59,969 nucleotides of DNA from positions 1-59,969 of the forward strand of contig NZ_AOIO01000028.1 in NCBI RefSeq assembly GCF_000337555.1, read 5' to 3'. The stretch is from Natrialba asiatica DSM 12278 (GTDB lineage Archaea > Halobacteriota > Halobacteria > Halobacteriales > Natrialbaceae). Under the pieces are notes generated by a model. That model did not search any database. It was not told the origin of the DNA and was given only the letters and a program-made list of their open reading frames with translations. A program made the translations under genes and the position numbers. Of this stretch, positions 16,862 through 25,309 are shown piece by piece (the stretch's first letter is position 1; every line of letters starts with the position of its first letter).

Positions 16862-18231
16862 GCACCAAGACGCCATCCAAGGCGGATATTCTTCGCCCCA
16901 TCGGGACGTTCTCGAAGAAGTACCTCGCGGTCTACAGCATTGCAGCACTGGGACTCATCGCCTTCCTCATCGCCTGGGCCTACCAGCTCCAGAAGGGCCT
17001 GATCGTCACCGGCCTCGGCGACTGGGGTACCGGTGGCGGTGCGACCTGGGGACTGTACATCGGCGCGTTCATCTGGTGGGTCGGCGTCGCACACGGCGGG
17101 ATCATCCTGTCTGCGTCCGTTCGACTCCTCGGGATGGACCGGTATATGCCGGTCGCTCGTATCGCGGAGATGACGACGATCGGTGGTCTCTCGGCCGCCG
17201 GATTCTACATTCTGGTCCACATGGGCCGTCCGGACCGGATGGTCACAAGCGTTCTCGGCCACTTCCACATCACGGTTAACAACTCGCCGCTGGTGTGGGA
17301 CGTGACCGTCATTACGGCCTACTTCGTGCTGTCGGCGACCTACCTCGGTCTGACGATACGGTACGACGTCAACCGGTTGCGCGACGATCTGCCGGATAAA
17401 TTCGAGCCGATCTACAAGATTATCACGTTCGGCTACTCCGAGAAGGAAGACGAAATCATCCAGCGGATGGTCTGGTGGCTCGCGGCGGCTGTCATCATCA
17501 TGGCTCCGCTCTTGCTCCACGGCGGCGTCATCCCGTGGCTGTTCTCGCTGCTGCCGGCGATGCCCGCCTGGACTGGTGGCATTCAGGGGCCGATGTTCCT
17601 GAGTATCGCGCTGATGTCTGCGATCAGCGGCGTGATGATCATCTCGTATACGTTCCGACGCGTTTACAACTGGGAGCACATCATCACGGACGACATCTTC
17701 CGCGGCCTGCTCCTGTGGCTCGGATTCTTCACCCTGTTGTTCCTGTGGTTCCAGCTGCAGTCGGTCCTCAACGGCGTCTTCCTCGGCCCGCTCAACACGG
17801 CACACGCGGCCGAGGGGAAGATGGCCCACCCGGCCTATCAAGTCGCGATGACGATGATCTTCCTGACGCTCGTGTACATCTTCCTGCAGGCAATCCGTCC
17901 CGCCCTGTTCAGTAAGACGCGAGCGCTCATCGCCAGCTGTGCGATCCTGGCCGGGACGCTGACCGAGAAGATCCTGTTCGTCGTCGAAGGGTTCTTCCAC
18001 CCGACGTTCGACATCTACAGCGCAACGCCCGGCACGTACTTCCCGAGCCTGATCGAGATCCTGTCGCTCGTCGGAACGGTCTCTCTCGTCGCGCTCCTGT
18101 TCCTCAACCTCGCGAAGCTCGTCCCCGTGGTCGAGCTCCACGCGATCGAACACCTGACCGGCGGGCACGACCACGAGCATGGTCACGAAGAGACAACTAA
18201 AACCGAGACCGAACCGGAGGTGAAAGCATGA
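16858..18231 (+). CDS. NrfD/PsrC-family quinol-interacting membrane subunit
   Basis: 457 residues with about nine to ten hydrophobic helices, starting with YLAVYSIAALGLIAFLIAWA. The segment WGLYIGAFIWWVGVAHGGI and the later HPAYQVAMTMIFL, LTEKILFVVEGFFHPTF are typical of the NrfD/PsrC family, which exchanges electrons with menaquinone at the membrane. The C-terminus is His/Glu-rich (GGHDHEHGHEE) and could bind metal. ATG overlaps the previous stop (ATGA) and its own stop overlaps the next ATG, so the three genes are translationally coupled. Confidence 0.92.
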   Translation: MSTKTPSKADILRPIGTFSKKYLAVYSIAALGLIAFLIAWAYQLQKGLIVTGLGDWGTGGGATWGLYIGAFIWWVGVAHGGIILSASVRLLGMDRYMPVARIAEMTTIGGLSAAGFYILVHMGRPDRMVTSVLGHFHITVNNSPLVWDVTVITAYFVLSATYLGLTIRYDVNRLRDDLPDKFEPIYKIITFGYSEKEDEIIQRMVWWLAAAVIIMAPLLLHGGVIPWLFSLLPAMPAWTGGIQGPMFLSIALMSAISGVMIISYTFRRVYNWEHIITDDIFRGLLLWLGFFTLLFLWFQLQSVLNGVFLGPLNTAHAAEGKMAHPAYQVAMTMIFLTLVYIFLQAIRPALFSKTRALIASCAILAGTLTEKILFVVEGFFHPTFDIYSATPGTYFPSLIEILSLVGTVSLVALLFLNLAKLVPVVELHAIEHLTGGHDHEHGHEETTKTETEPEVKA

Positions 18232-18542
18232 GCCTCATCCCAACACTGATGACCGCCCTCTCGACCGTTCTGTACCACAACTACGACGGTACCGAGGGCT
18301 TCACCGGCTTCGCCAACGAAGGGACCTGGGTCATCTTCGCCATCATCCTGGTTCCCGTCTACATCATGCTCATCGCCTGGTTCGTCGGGAAGCCGCGCGA
18401 TACGAAGACCGGACTGCTCGGCGTGACCTACCTCGTCGGGTTGACCACATCGATGTGGGTCGGAATGTTCTTCGTTACCATGCTGATCGGCATCCTCTTC
18501 TACGGCGGTATGCCCGAACCGATCACCGCTCCCGGCCCGTAA
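18228..18542 (+). CDS. small two-helix membrane protein of the iron-sulfur/NrfD operon
   Basis: 104 residues with two clear transmembrane helices: TWVIFAIILVPVYIMLIAWF and SMWVGMFFVTMLIGILFYGG, joined by a short charged loop. It overlaps the NrfD gene by four bases (ATGA), so it is almost certainly a partner of the complex, for example an accessory or assembly subunit. I do not recognise the family by name. Confidence 0.8.
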   Translation: MSLIPTLMTALSTVLYHNYDGTEGFTGFANEGTWVIFAIILVPVYIMLIAWFVGKPRDTKTGLLGVTYLVGLTTSMWVGMFFVTMLIGILFYGGMPEPITAPGP

Positions 18543-18888
18543 CGGAGCCCGTTCACCGACGAGTTCGGTTCAGTTCGGTTTTCGGTTTTTCTCCGTCGAT
18601 ACGCACGCGAGTTCGTCTCGAGTGGAACTCGGAGCGATCATCGTCGATCATCGTCCGTCGACCGTCCAGTCCGGTCGCTTGGGTATCGTAACTGTTCCCT
18701 TCTGTCTCGTTCTGTTTCGTTCAACCGTTTGTCTCCGCAGTTTCCGGGTTCCAGTTTCCGGGTTCGGGTCCCGAATGTATTCGATGATCGGCACGCGATG
18801 GGGCTCCGTACACCGATCGATGGGTCACCCTGAACCATCACACGTATCCCGCTCGACGCCCTCCAATTGACTAACAGACACAGACAGC
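18543..18888. other. intergenic region, 346 bases
   Basis: No gene found. It contains the T-rich end signal at 18576-18592, a 13-base direct repeat (CAGTTTCCGGGTT at 18738-18750 and 18752-18764), and presumably the promoter of the Mrp gene. A longer open frame at 18622-18870 has no protein-like composition. Confidence 0.6.
18576..18592 (+). terminator. T-rich terminator candidate
   Basis: Two T tracts (TTTT and TTTTT) within CGGTTTTCGGTTTTTC lie about 35 bases after the last operon stop codon. Haloarchaeal termination usually uses such T-rich runs without a strong stem. Confidence 0.4.
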
Positions 18889-19980
18889 ATGAGTATCACA
18901 GAACACGAACTCAAGATCAAACTCGAGGGGATCGAAGACCCGGACATCGGCGAGGACATCATTTCGCTGGGACTCGTCAACGACGTTCGGATCGAGGACG
19001 AAACGGCCCGTATCTCGCTCGCGTTTAACGCGCCGTACGCGCCCTCCGAGATGGAACTGGGGAACCAGATCCGCGAAATCTGTGACGAGGCCGGGCTTGA
19101 GGTGGACCTGCGGGCCCACGTCGGCGAGGAACACGGCTTCGACGACGAGGTGCTCCCCCGCGTCCGCAACGTCATCGCGGTCGCCTCCGGGAAGGGGGGC
19201 GTCGGAAAGACGACGGTCGCGGCGAACCTCGCGGCCGGCCTCGAAAAGCGCGGTGCGATGGTCGGGATTCTCGACGCCGACATTCACGGGCCGAACATTC
19301 CGAAGATTCTGCCGGTCGAGAGCGAACCCGGCGTCACGCCGAGCGAGGACATCGTGCCGCCTCGTTCCGACGGCGTGCGCGTCATCAGTATGGGCTTCAT
19401 GACGGAGGAAGACGACGATCCGGCGATCCTTCGCGGCCCGATGGTCAACAAGTTCATGATGAAGTTCCTGGAGGGCGTCGAATGGGGTCGCCTCGACTAC
19501 CTCATCGTCGACCTGCCACCGGGGACCGGCGATGCGACGCTCAATCTCCTCCAGTCGATGCCGGTGACGGGATCGGTCGTCGTCACGACGCCCCAGGAGA
19601 TGGCCCTGGAGGACACTCGAAAGGGAATTCAGATGTTCAACAAGCACGACACGTCCGTCCTGGGCGTCGTCGAAAACATGAGTTCGTTCGTCTGCCCGAG
19701 CTGTGGCGACCAGCACGGCCTGTTCGGCACCGACGGCGCGAACTCGATCGTCGAGAAGTACGACGTGCCGCTGATCGGTCAGATCCCGATCCATCCCGAC
19801 TTCGGCGCGGAGGGCAGCGAAGGCGCGCTCGTCAAGGACGACGAGAGCCCGGTTCAGGAATCCGTCGAGGAAGTCGTCGGCGAAATCGCAAACCGGATCG
19901 GCGAGACGAATCGCCGGACCGTCAACGAGCACACTTCTGACGAACCCGACGACCGGTTGCCGACCGAAGTCGAAGACTGA
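18889..19980 (+). CDS. Mrp/NBP35-family iron-sulfur carrier ATPase
   Basis: 363 residues. Residues 1-85 are a MIP18/DUF59 domain (GIEDPDIGEDIISLGLVNDV). The P-loop ATPase domain begins with ASGKGGVGKTTVAANLA (Walker A about 100-109), followed by ILDADIHGPNIPKIL and DYLIVDLPPGTGD. The CPSC pair at residues 269-272 would hold a bridging 4Fe-4S cluster in the dimer. The family delivers Fe-S clusters to apoproteins. Located just after the iron-sulfur redox operon but separated by 346 bases, so it has its own transcript; a general housekeeping role is likely. Confidence 0.94.
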   Translation: MSITEHELKIKLEGIEDPDIGEDIISLGLVNDVRIEDETARISLAFNAPYAPSEMELGNQIREICDEAGLEVDLRAHVGEEHGFDDEVLPRVRNVIAVASGKGGVGKTTVAANLAAGLEKRGAMVGILDADIHGPNIPKILPVESEPGVTPSEDIVPPRSDGVRVISMGFMTEEDDDPAILRGPMVNKFMMKFLEGVEWGRLDYLIVDLPPGTGDATLNLLQSMPVTGSVVVTTPQEMALEDTRKGIQMFNKHDTSVLGVVENMSSFVCPSCGDQHGLFGTDGANSIVEKYDVPLIGQIPIHPDFGAEGSEGALVKDDESPVQESVEEVVGEIANRIGETNRRTVNEHTSDEPDDRLPTEVED

Positions 19981-20039
19981 CGGCGGTGTCGCTCCGTCCG
20001 TGGCGCTTTATCTTCCTCGAGTACGAACCACTCGGGTAC

Positions 20040-20375
20040 ATGTCCACCCCACTCGACAGTTACGACGACGCCGTCGCCGACCTCGATCCGGAACCGGGCG
20101 ACCTCGAAACGGCCGAACTCGTCGTCAGCGACGACGCGCTCGTCAAGGCATTCGCACTCGGGCCCGGCGCTGAACTCGATGCGCACGAACACGGGACGAG
20201 TACGAACGTCTTTCACGTTCTCGAGGGAACGGTAACGGTCTTGCAAGGTACCGAGCAGGAATCGATCGAAGCGCCGGGTGTCGTCCACCACGAACGGGGC
20301 GTCGCTCACGGCGCGAAAAACGAAACCGACGAGACGGTGGTCTTCACCGCGAGTCTGTGTCCGATGCCGTCCTGA
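20040..20375 (+). CDS. cupin-domain protein (111 aa)
   Basis: 111 residues from ATG 20040; the frame is open further upstream but a TATA-like CTTTATC (20007-20013) about 30 bases ahead supports the ATG. The cupin motifs are GAELDAHEHGTSTNVFHVLEG and VHHERGVAHGAKN: a first motif with two His and a Glu-like position, and a second with His, forming a metal-binding barrel. Single-domain cupins of this sort are small enzymes or metal sensors; no substrate can be inferred. It is followed convergently by the asparagine-synthase-like gene, 21 bases away. Confidence 0.85.
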   Translation: MSTPLDSYDDAVADLDPEPGDLETAELVVSDDALVKAFALGPGAELDAHEHGTSTNVFHVLEGTVTVLQGTEQESIEAPGVVHHERGVAHGAKNETDETVVFTASLCPMPS

Positions 20376-20396
20376 CCCGAACGGACAAGAGCCGCT

Positions 20397-21506
20397 CTAG
20401 TCGTCCAGCAGCGACTCGACGTACGTCGTCACGTGGTCGTCCATCCGGCGTTTGTACCCCGCCTGCCGGGCTAGCCGATCGAGTTCACGAGCGACGAGGC
20501 TGCCGTACTGGACCGCCTTCTTGTCTCTGTCCGCCACAGCGTCGGGCAGATAATTCGCCGCGACCGCCCGGAATCCGCGCTTTCGCGTCTCCTCGTCCGC
20601 GAGGAGTTCGTCGGGGAGCCAAAGTGCCGCACTGACCACGTCGTCGTGGAGCAAGGGCGCGACGGGTTCGAGCCCGGTCGCCTCGATGGCGCGAACGTCT
20701 CGCGGAAGCTGATCGGGGAGGCTCAGAATCTGTTCGCGGACGGCCCCGCGAGTCGTCTCGGCCGCGACGCGGTGGTCGAGTCTGACCACCTTCTCGTAGC
20801 CGCCGAAGAGTTCGTCCGCGCCCTGGCCGACTGCCAGCGCGTCGAAGCCGTCGGCGGCGACGCGCTCGCCGACCAGATACAGGGGAAGTGCGATCTGGAC
20901 GTCCATCGCGTTCGTGCGGCCGGTGGCGCGTGCGACCGCGGGGACCGCACGTTCGAGGTCGGCCGGGTCGAGTTCGACGACGGTTAGGTCGCGGTCCATC
21001 GCGTCCGCGGCGCTGCGGGCGGCGGCGATGTCGTGGCTGTCGGGGAAGCCGACGACGTACAGCGGGGCGTCGAGGAGTTCGGCGACGAGCGCGGAGTCGA
21101 CGCCGCCGGAGAAGGCGACGGCGATGTCCGCGTTCGGTGCGGGTGGGGCGCTGAACTCGTCGGCCGCGGATCGGACGGCGGCGTCGAGTTCGTCGAGCGC
21201 GCGAGCGCGGTCGGCGATCGGGTCGGGATCGGGAAGCGTCCAGCGCCGTTCGGGCGTCGAATCGTCGGGACCGGCGACGGCACCGGCGGGGAACTGGACG
21301 GGGTCGTCGAGTTCGGACGGGTCGAAGGCCCACGCGTCAGTCGGGTCACGGTCGGCCTCGACGAACAGCGGGACGCGCCCGAGTGTGTCGCGGACGAGTT
21401 CGCCGTCGAGTTCGCCGGCGAAGCCGGCGGTGCCGGGGAGCGGGTCGCCGGCGTCGAGCGCCGCGCGAACTGTTTCGGGGGCGGTACCGCGGAGTCGTCG
21501 TGTCAT
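20397..21506 (-). CDS. asparagine-synthase-like ATP-pyrophosphatase without glutaminase nucleophile
   Basis: 369 residues. The synthetase domain has the PP-loop VAFSGGVDSALVAEL (Ser/Gly/Asp at 133-138), then the DVQIALPLYLVGERV helix, AVGQGADELFGGYEKVVR (the AsnB GADE motif) and a C-terminal ADRDKKAVQYGS. The first 95 residues keep only the second half of the Ntn glutaminase domain (TAGFAGELDG, LGRVPLFVEA, FPAGAV) and lack the N-terminal Cys2 nucleophile, so it cannot hydrolyse glutamine. It would adenylate an acid and use ammonia or another amine. ATG overlaps the stop of the upstream PHP gene (ATGA), so both act together. Confidence 0.85.
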   Translation of the reverse strand: MTRRLRGTAPETVRAALDAGDPLPGTAGFAGELDGELVRDTLGRVPLFVEADRDPTDAWAFDPSELDDPVQFPAGAVAGPDDSTPERRWTLPDPDPIADRARALDELDAAVRSAADEFSAPPAPNADIAVAFSGGVDSALVAELLDAPLYVVGFPDSHDIAAARSAADAMDRDLTVVELDPADLERAVPAVARATGRTNAMDVQIALPLYLVGERVAADGFDALAVGQGADELFGGYEKVVRLDHRVAAETTRGAVREQILSLPDQLPRDVRAIEATGLEPVAPLLHDDVVSAALWLPDELLADEETRKRGFRAVAANYLPDAVADRDKKAVQYGSLVARELDRLARQAGYKRRMDDHVTTYVESLLDD

Positions 21507-22189
21507 TGGAACAGTCCCATGACGCTGTTTCGGACGCGGCGGGAGACGCCGCCGGCGGCCTGACGGAAACTGATTCGCCAGGGCGTTCGTTTGCCTTCGA
21601 CGGTGGTTCGGCCGGCCGCGATGGCGTCGAGGATGGCGTCGACGGACCGCTCGTCGGCGTCGACGCGGGTGACGGCCTGACCGACCATCTCGCTGATGTG
21701 AGCGTCGCTACCGGCGGTCATCGGTAGGTTTCGGGAGGCGGCGTAGCGCTCGGCCTGACGATTGGCGCGACCGGTCAGGAGCCGCGAGTTGTAGACCTCG
21801 ATGGCGTCGCCCATCGCGAGTTCGTCGCGGGAGATGCGGGCCATGACGCCGTGGCGGGATTCCTGGAAAGGGTGGGGAATCACGGCGAGGCCGCCCTGGT
21901 CGTGGATCTCATCGAGCGTGGTTTCGTAGGAGAGTCCGGGCGGGACGGCTTCTTCCAGGCCGAACCCCAGGATGTGGCCGGCTTTGCTCGAGATTTCCAT
22001 CGCCGGGATGCCGATCAGTCCGTACGCGGGGGCGCGGTCGGCGGCCTCGAGACTCGCGTCGATCTCGTCGTGGTCCGTCACGGCGATCGCGTCGAGGCCG
22101 ACGGCTTCGGCCTGTTCCAAGATGAGTTCGACCGGGTCCCGGCCGTCGTACGACAGCGCCGAGTGGGCGTGAAGTTCGACCGACAGCAC
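21503..22189 (-). CDS. PHP-domain metal-dependent phosphoesterase
   Basis: 228 residues from a GTG at 22189, chosen because the PHP fold begins immediately (VELHAHSALSYDGRDP); the frame runs upstream to 22273 without family sequence. Metal-binding motifs in order: HAHSALSYDG, AVTDHDEID, AMEISSKAGH, VIPHPFQ and TAGSDAHI. These match the TrpH/YciV-like group that cleaves nucleotide or small phosphate esters. Its stop overlaps the start of the asparagine-synthase-like gene. It is divergent from purL, sharing a 135-base intergenic region. Confidence 0.88.
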   Translation of the reverse strand: MLSVELHAHSALSYDGRDPVELILEQAEAVGLDAIAVTDHDEIDASLEAADRAPAYGLIGIPAMEISSKAGHILGFGLEEAVPPGLSYETTLDEIHDQGGLAVIPHPFQESRHGVMARISRDELAMGDAIEVYNSRLLTGRANRQAERYAASRNLPMTAGSDAHISEMVGQAVTRVDADERSVDAILDAIAAGRTTVEGKRTPWRISFRQAAGGVSRRVRNSVMGLFQ

Positions 22190-22266
22190 GCCCGTACGTT
22201 TATCTCGCCTGATGAAAAGCGCCTCGGTCCGCCGGGCGGTTCGGAATTCGCTGGCACACGCACGAG

Positions 22267-22284
22267 TATCCACGATTGTGGATA
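22267..22284. promoter_or_regulatory. perfect palindrome upstream of the purL TATA box
   Basis: TATCCAC, four bases (GATT), then GTGGATA: an uninterrupted 7+7 inverted repeat. The downstream AT box (ATTTACT, 22294-22300) is about 28 bases before the purL ATG, so the palindrome sits about ten bases upstream of the TATA box, over the BRE region. This is where an archaeal repressor or activator would act. Confidence 0.6.
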
Positions 22285-22324
22285 TAGAAACCCATTTACT
22301 CCCCGACTTTCATCATCTAGGTGA

Positions 22325-24535
22325 ATGAGCCTTGCCGATTCGGATCGCGAACTCGTCGTCGAGGAGTTGGAGCGAGAGCCAACCCGTGCGGAGGCGGCGC
22401 TGTTCGAGAACCTCTGGAGCGAACACTGCGCGTACCGCTCCTCGAGACCGTTGTTGTCGGCGTTCGAGAGCGAGGGCGAGCAGGTCGTCATCGGACCGGG
22501 TGACGACGCGGCCGTCGTTGCCCTGCCCGAGCGGGACGACGGTGCGGGAGACGGCACGAACGAGGGGCCGGGCGCAACCGAGAGCGGAGACGGGTCGCGG
22601 ACCTACATCACGATGGGAATCGAGAGCCACAACCATCCCTCCTACGTCGACCCGTTCGACGGCGCGGCGACCGGCGTCGGCGGTATCGTCCGGGACACCC
22701 TCTCGATGGGCGCCTATCCGATCGCGCTCGCGGACTCGCTTTACTTCGGCGAGTTCGGGCGCGAGCACTCGCGGTACCTGCTCGAGGGCGTCGTCGAGGG
22801 GATCAGCCACTACGGCAACTGCATCGGCGTCCCGACGGTCGCCGGCAGCGTCGATTTCCACGCCGACTACGAGGGCAATCCGCTGGTGAACGTCGCCTGC
22901 GTCGGCCTGACGAACGAGGAGCGACTGGTCACCGCCGAAGCCCAGGAGCCGGGCAACAAACTCGTTCTCGTCGGCAACGCGACCGGCCGCGACGGCCTCG
23001 GCGGCGCGAGCTTCGCCAGCGAAGACCTGGCGGAGGACGCCGAAACCGAAGACCGCCCCGCGGTCCAGGTCGGCGACCCCTACGCCGAGAAACTCCTTAT
23101 CGAGGCCAGCGAGCAACTCGTCGACGAGGGCCTGATCGAGTCCGCCCGCGACCTCGGTGCCGCCGGCCTCGGCGGTGCCTCCAGTGAACTCGTCGCCAAA
23201 GGTGGCCTCGGTGCGGAAATCGAACTCGAACGCGTCCACCAGCGCGAGCCGAACATGTCGGCGCTGGAGATATTGCTCGCCGAGTCTCAAGAACGGATGT
23301 GCTACGAGGTCGACCCCGAGAACGTCGATCGCGTCCGCGAGATCGCGGAGCGCTTCGACCTCGGTTGCTCGGTCATCGGCGAGGTCACCGGGGAGAACTA
23401 CACCTGCACCTTCGAGGGCGAGACGGTCGTCGACGTCGACGCCTACTTCCTCGGCGAGGGTGCGCCGATGAACGACCTCGAGACCGAGGACTCGGCCGAA
23501 CCCGAGACCGACCTGCCCGACGTCGACCTCGAAAACGCCTTCGAGGCGGTCGTCTCGAGTCCGAGCACGGCCTCGAAACGGTGGGTCTACCGCCAGTACG
23601 ACCACGAAGTCGGCGTTCGGACGAGCGTCGGTCCGGGCGACGACGCCGCCATAATCGCGATCCGGGAAGCAAACACCGGCCTCGCCATCTCGTCCGGCGC
23701 GGCACCGAACTGGACCGCCGCCGCGCCCTACGAGGGCGCACGCGCAGTCGCACTCGAGAACGCGACGAACATCGCGGCCACGGGCGCGAAGCCGCTCGCC
23801 GCCGTCGACTGCCTCAACGGCGGCAACCCAGAGAAAGCCGACGTTTACGGCGCGTTCACCGGCATCGTCGACGGTCTCGCCGACATGTGTGCGACCCTTT
23901 CGACGCCCGTCGTCGGCGGCAACGTCTCGCTGTACAACGACTCCGTCGCCGGCCCCATCCCGCCCACGCCGACGCTCGCGATGGTCGGGACGAAAGCGGG
24001 CTACGATGCGCCGTCGCTGTCGGTCCGGGCCGACGACGAGAGCAAACTCCTCCTCGTCGGCGACCGCGCGCTCGACGGCGACGCCGACGAGTTCAGCCTC
24101 GGCGGCTCGGAGTACCTCGCGCAGTTCGGTGGCAGCGATCGGTTCCCCGCGCTGCCGAGCGAACCGGCCGAACTCGTCGCGACTCTAGCCGACGTTGCAG
24201 ACGACGAGGCGACGCTCGCGGTGCACGACGTGAGCCACGGCGGCCTCGCGGTCGCGCTCGCGGAGATGGTGACCGACGACGCCGGCCTCGACGTTTCGAT
24301 TCCAACGAGTGATCCGCTGGGTGCGCTCTTCCACGAACGGCCGGGTCGCGCGCTGATCCAGACCAACTCGCCCGCAGCGGTCCGGGAGGCGTTCGACGGC
24401 GTCGCCCCGGTCGTCTCCCTCGGCTTCGCGACCGACGACGGCACGCTCACCCTTTCCGTCGACGACGACCAGATCACGATCGCGGCGGACGAGATTCGGG
24501 AGCGACGCGCGACCATCGAGACCGAACTCGCGTAG
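22325..24535 (+). CDS. purL: phosphoribosylformylglycinamidine synthase II (PurL)
   Basis: 736 residues, normal for the small archaeal/Gram-positive-type PurL. It converts FGAR to FGAM with ATP and ammonia delivered from PurQ. Features: [18 protein letters not shown] (catalytic His region), [46 protein letters not shown], then the second half with GPGDDAAII, and [17 protein letters not shown] 60-base insertion (residues about 71-95) is a short acidic loop. purM begins 35 kb downstream at the window end and is not co-transcribed. Confidence 0.96.
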   Translation: MSLADSDRELVVEELEREPTRAEAALFENLWSEHCAYRSSRPLLSAFESEGEQVVIGPGDDAAVVALPERDDGAGDGTNEGPGATESGDGSRTYITMGIESHNHPSYVDPFDGAATGVGGIVRDTLSMGAYPIALADSLYFGEFGREHSRYLLEGVVEGISHYGNCIGVPTVAGSVDFHADYEGNPLVNVACVGLTNEERLVTAEAQEPGNKLVLVGNATGRDGLGGASFASEDLAEDAETEDRPAVQVGDPYAEKLLIEASEQLVDEGLIESARDLGAAGLGGASSELVAKGGLGAEIELERVHQREPNMSALEILLAESQERMCYEVDPENVDRVREIAERFDLGCSVIGEVTGENYTCTFEGETVVDVDAYFLGEGAPMNDLETEDSAEPETDLPDVDLENAFEAVVSSPSTASKRWVYRQYDHEVGVRTSVGPGDDAAIIAIREANTGLAISSGAAPNWTAAAPYEGARAVALENATNIAATGAKPLAAVDCLNGGNPEKADVYGAFTGIVDGLADMCATLSTPVVGGNVSLYNDSVAGPIPPTPTLAMVGTKAGYDAPSLSVRADDESKLLLVGDRALDGDADEFSLGGSEYLAQFGGSDRFPALPSEPAELVATLADVADDEATLAVHDVSHGGLAVALAEMVTDDAGLDVSIPTSDPLGALFHERPGRALIQTNSPAAVREAFDGVAPVVSLGFATDDGTLTLSVDDDQITIAADEIRERRATIETELA

Positions 24536-24641
24536 GGCGAGGGGGTCGTCTCGTTCCATCCCGATATGTTGATATATTTGTAGGGAGACTGCCCTGACGA
24601 ACCGGTCGTCACCGCGACGACACACCGGAGGACCCCGTTTC

Positions 24642-25301
24642 ATGGCTACCGATACCCCGACCGTCCTGATCGTCGAGGACGAGCCCGATCTCGCGACCCT
24701 CTACACCGTCTGGCTCGGCGACGAGTACGAGACGAGAACCGCATCCGACGGCACCGAGGCACTCGACGCGATCGACGCGGCCGTCGACATCGTCTTGCTC
24801 GACCGTCGGATGCCCACCCTCTCGGGCGATACCGTCCTCGAGACGATCTGCGAGCGCGACCTCGACTGTCGCGTCGCGATGGTTACCGCAGTCGAACCGG
24901 ACTTTGACATCGTCGGCATGGGCTTTGACGACTACCTCGTCAAACCCGTCTCGAAGGACGAACTCCTACAGGTCGTCGACCAACTCCTGTTGCGCTCGAC
25001 CTACGACGACCAGCTCCAGCAGTTCTTCTCGCTGGCCTCGAAGAAGGCCCACCTCGACGCTGAAAAGACCGATGCCGAACTGCTCGCCAGCCAGGAGTAC
25101 GCCGCACTCGAGGATCGCCTCGCCGTCTCCCGCGTCCGCATCGACGAGACGATGATCGCCCTCATCGACCAGGACGCCCACCGCCAACTCTGTCGCGAGT
25201 TCATGCGCGAGTCGACGGCTGAACTCGCACATGCACGGGGAGATGGCGAGCGCGGGGGCGAGGCGGAGACTGCAAGCGACGAGAACGGGAGTGGGAAATA
25301 G
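24642..25301 (+). CDS. HalX-domain response regulator
   Basis: 219 residues. Receiver domain 1-120: acidic pocket VEDEPDLATLY, phosphoacceptor Asp54 in VDIVLLDRRMPTLSG, and DDYLVKPVSKDEL with the conserved Lys. The C-terminal HalX helical region follows (LRSTYDDQLQQFFSLASKKA, LDAEKTDAELLAS), an archaeal output module of unknown mechanism. A TATA-like GATATATTTG sits about 70 bases upstream. It ends eight bases before the end of the opposite-strand sensor gene at 25310, so the two are tail to tail. Confidence 0.92.
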   Translation: MATDTPTVLIVEDEPDLATLYTVWLGDEYETRTASDGTEALDAIDAAVDIVLLDRRMPTLSGDTVLETICERDLDCRVAMVTAVEPDFDIVGMGFDDYLVKPVSKDELLQVVDQLLLRSTYDDQLQQFFSLASKKAHLDAEKTDAELLASQEYAALEDRLAVSRVRIDETMIALIDQDAHRQLCREFMRESTAELAHARGDGERGGEAETASDENGSGK

Positions 25302-25309
25302 GGTGCCGT

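Noticed and set aside
16747-18186. 479-codon open frame antisense to the NrfD gene
   Set aside because: Extremely charged, no family sequence; antisense shadow of NrfD.
18738-18764. 13-base direct repeat (CAGTTTCCGGGTT twice)
   Set aside because: Only two short copies with one base between; noted in the intergenic entry but too little to call an element.
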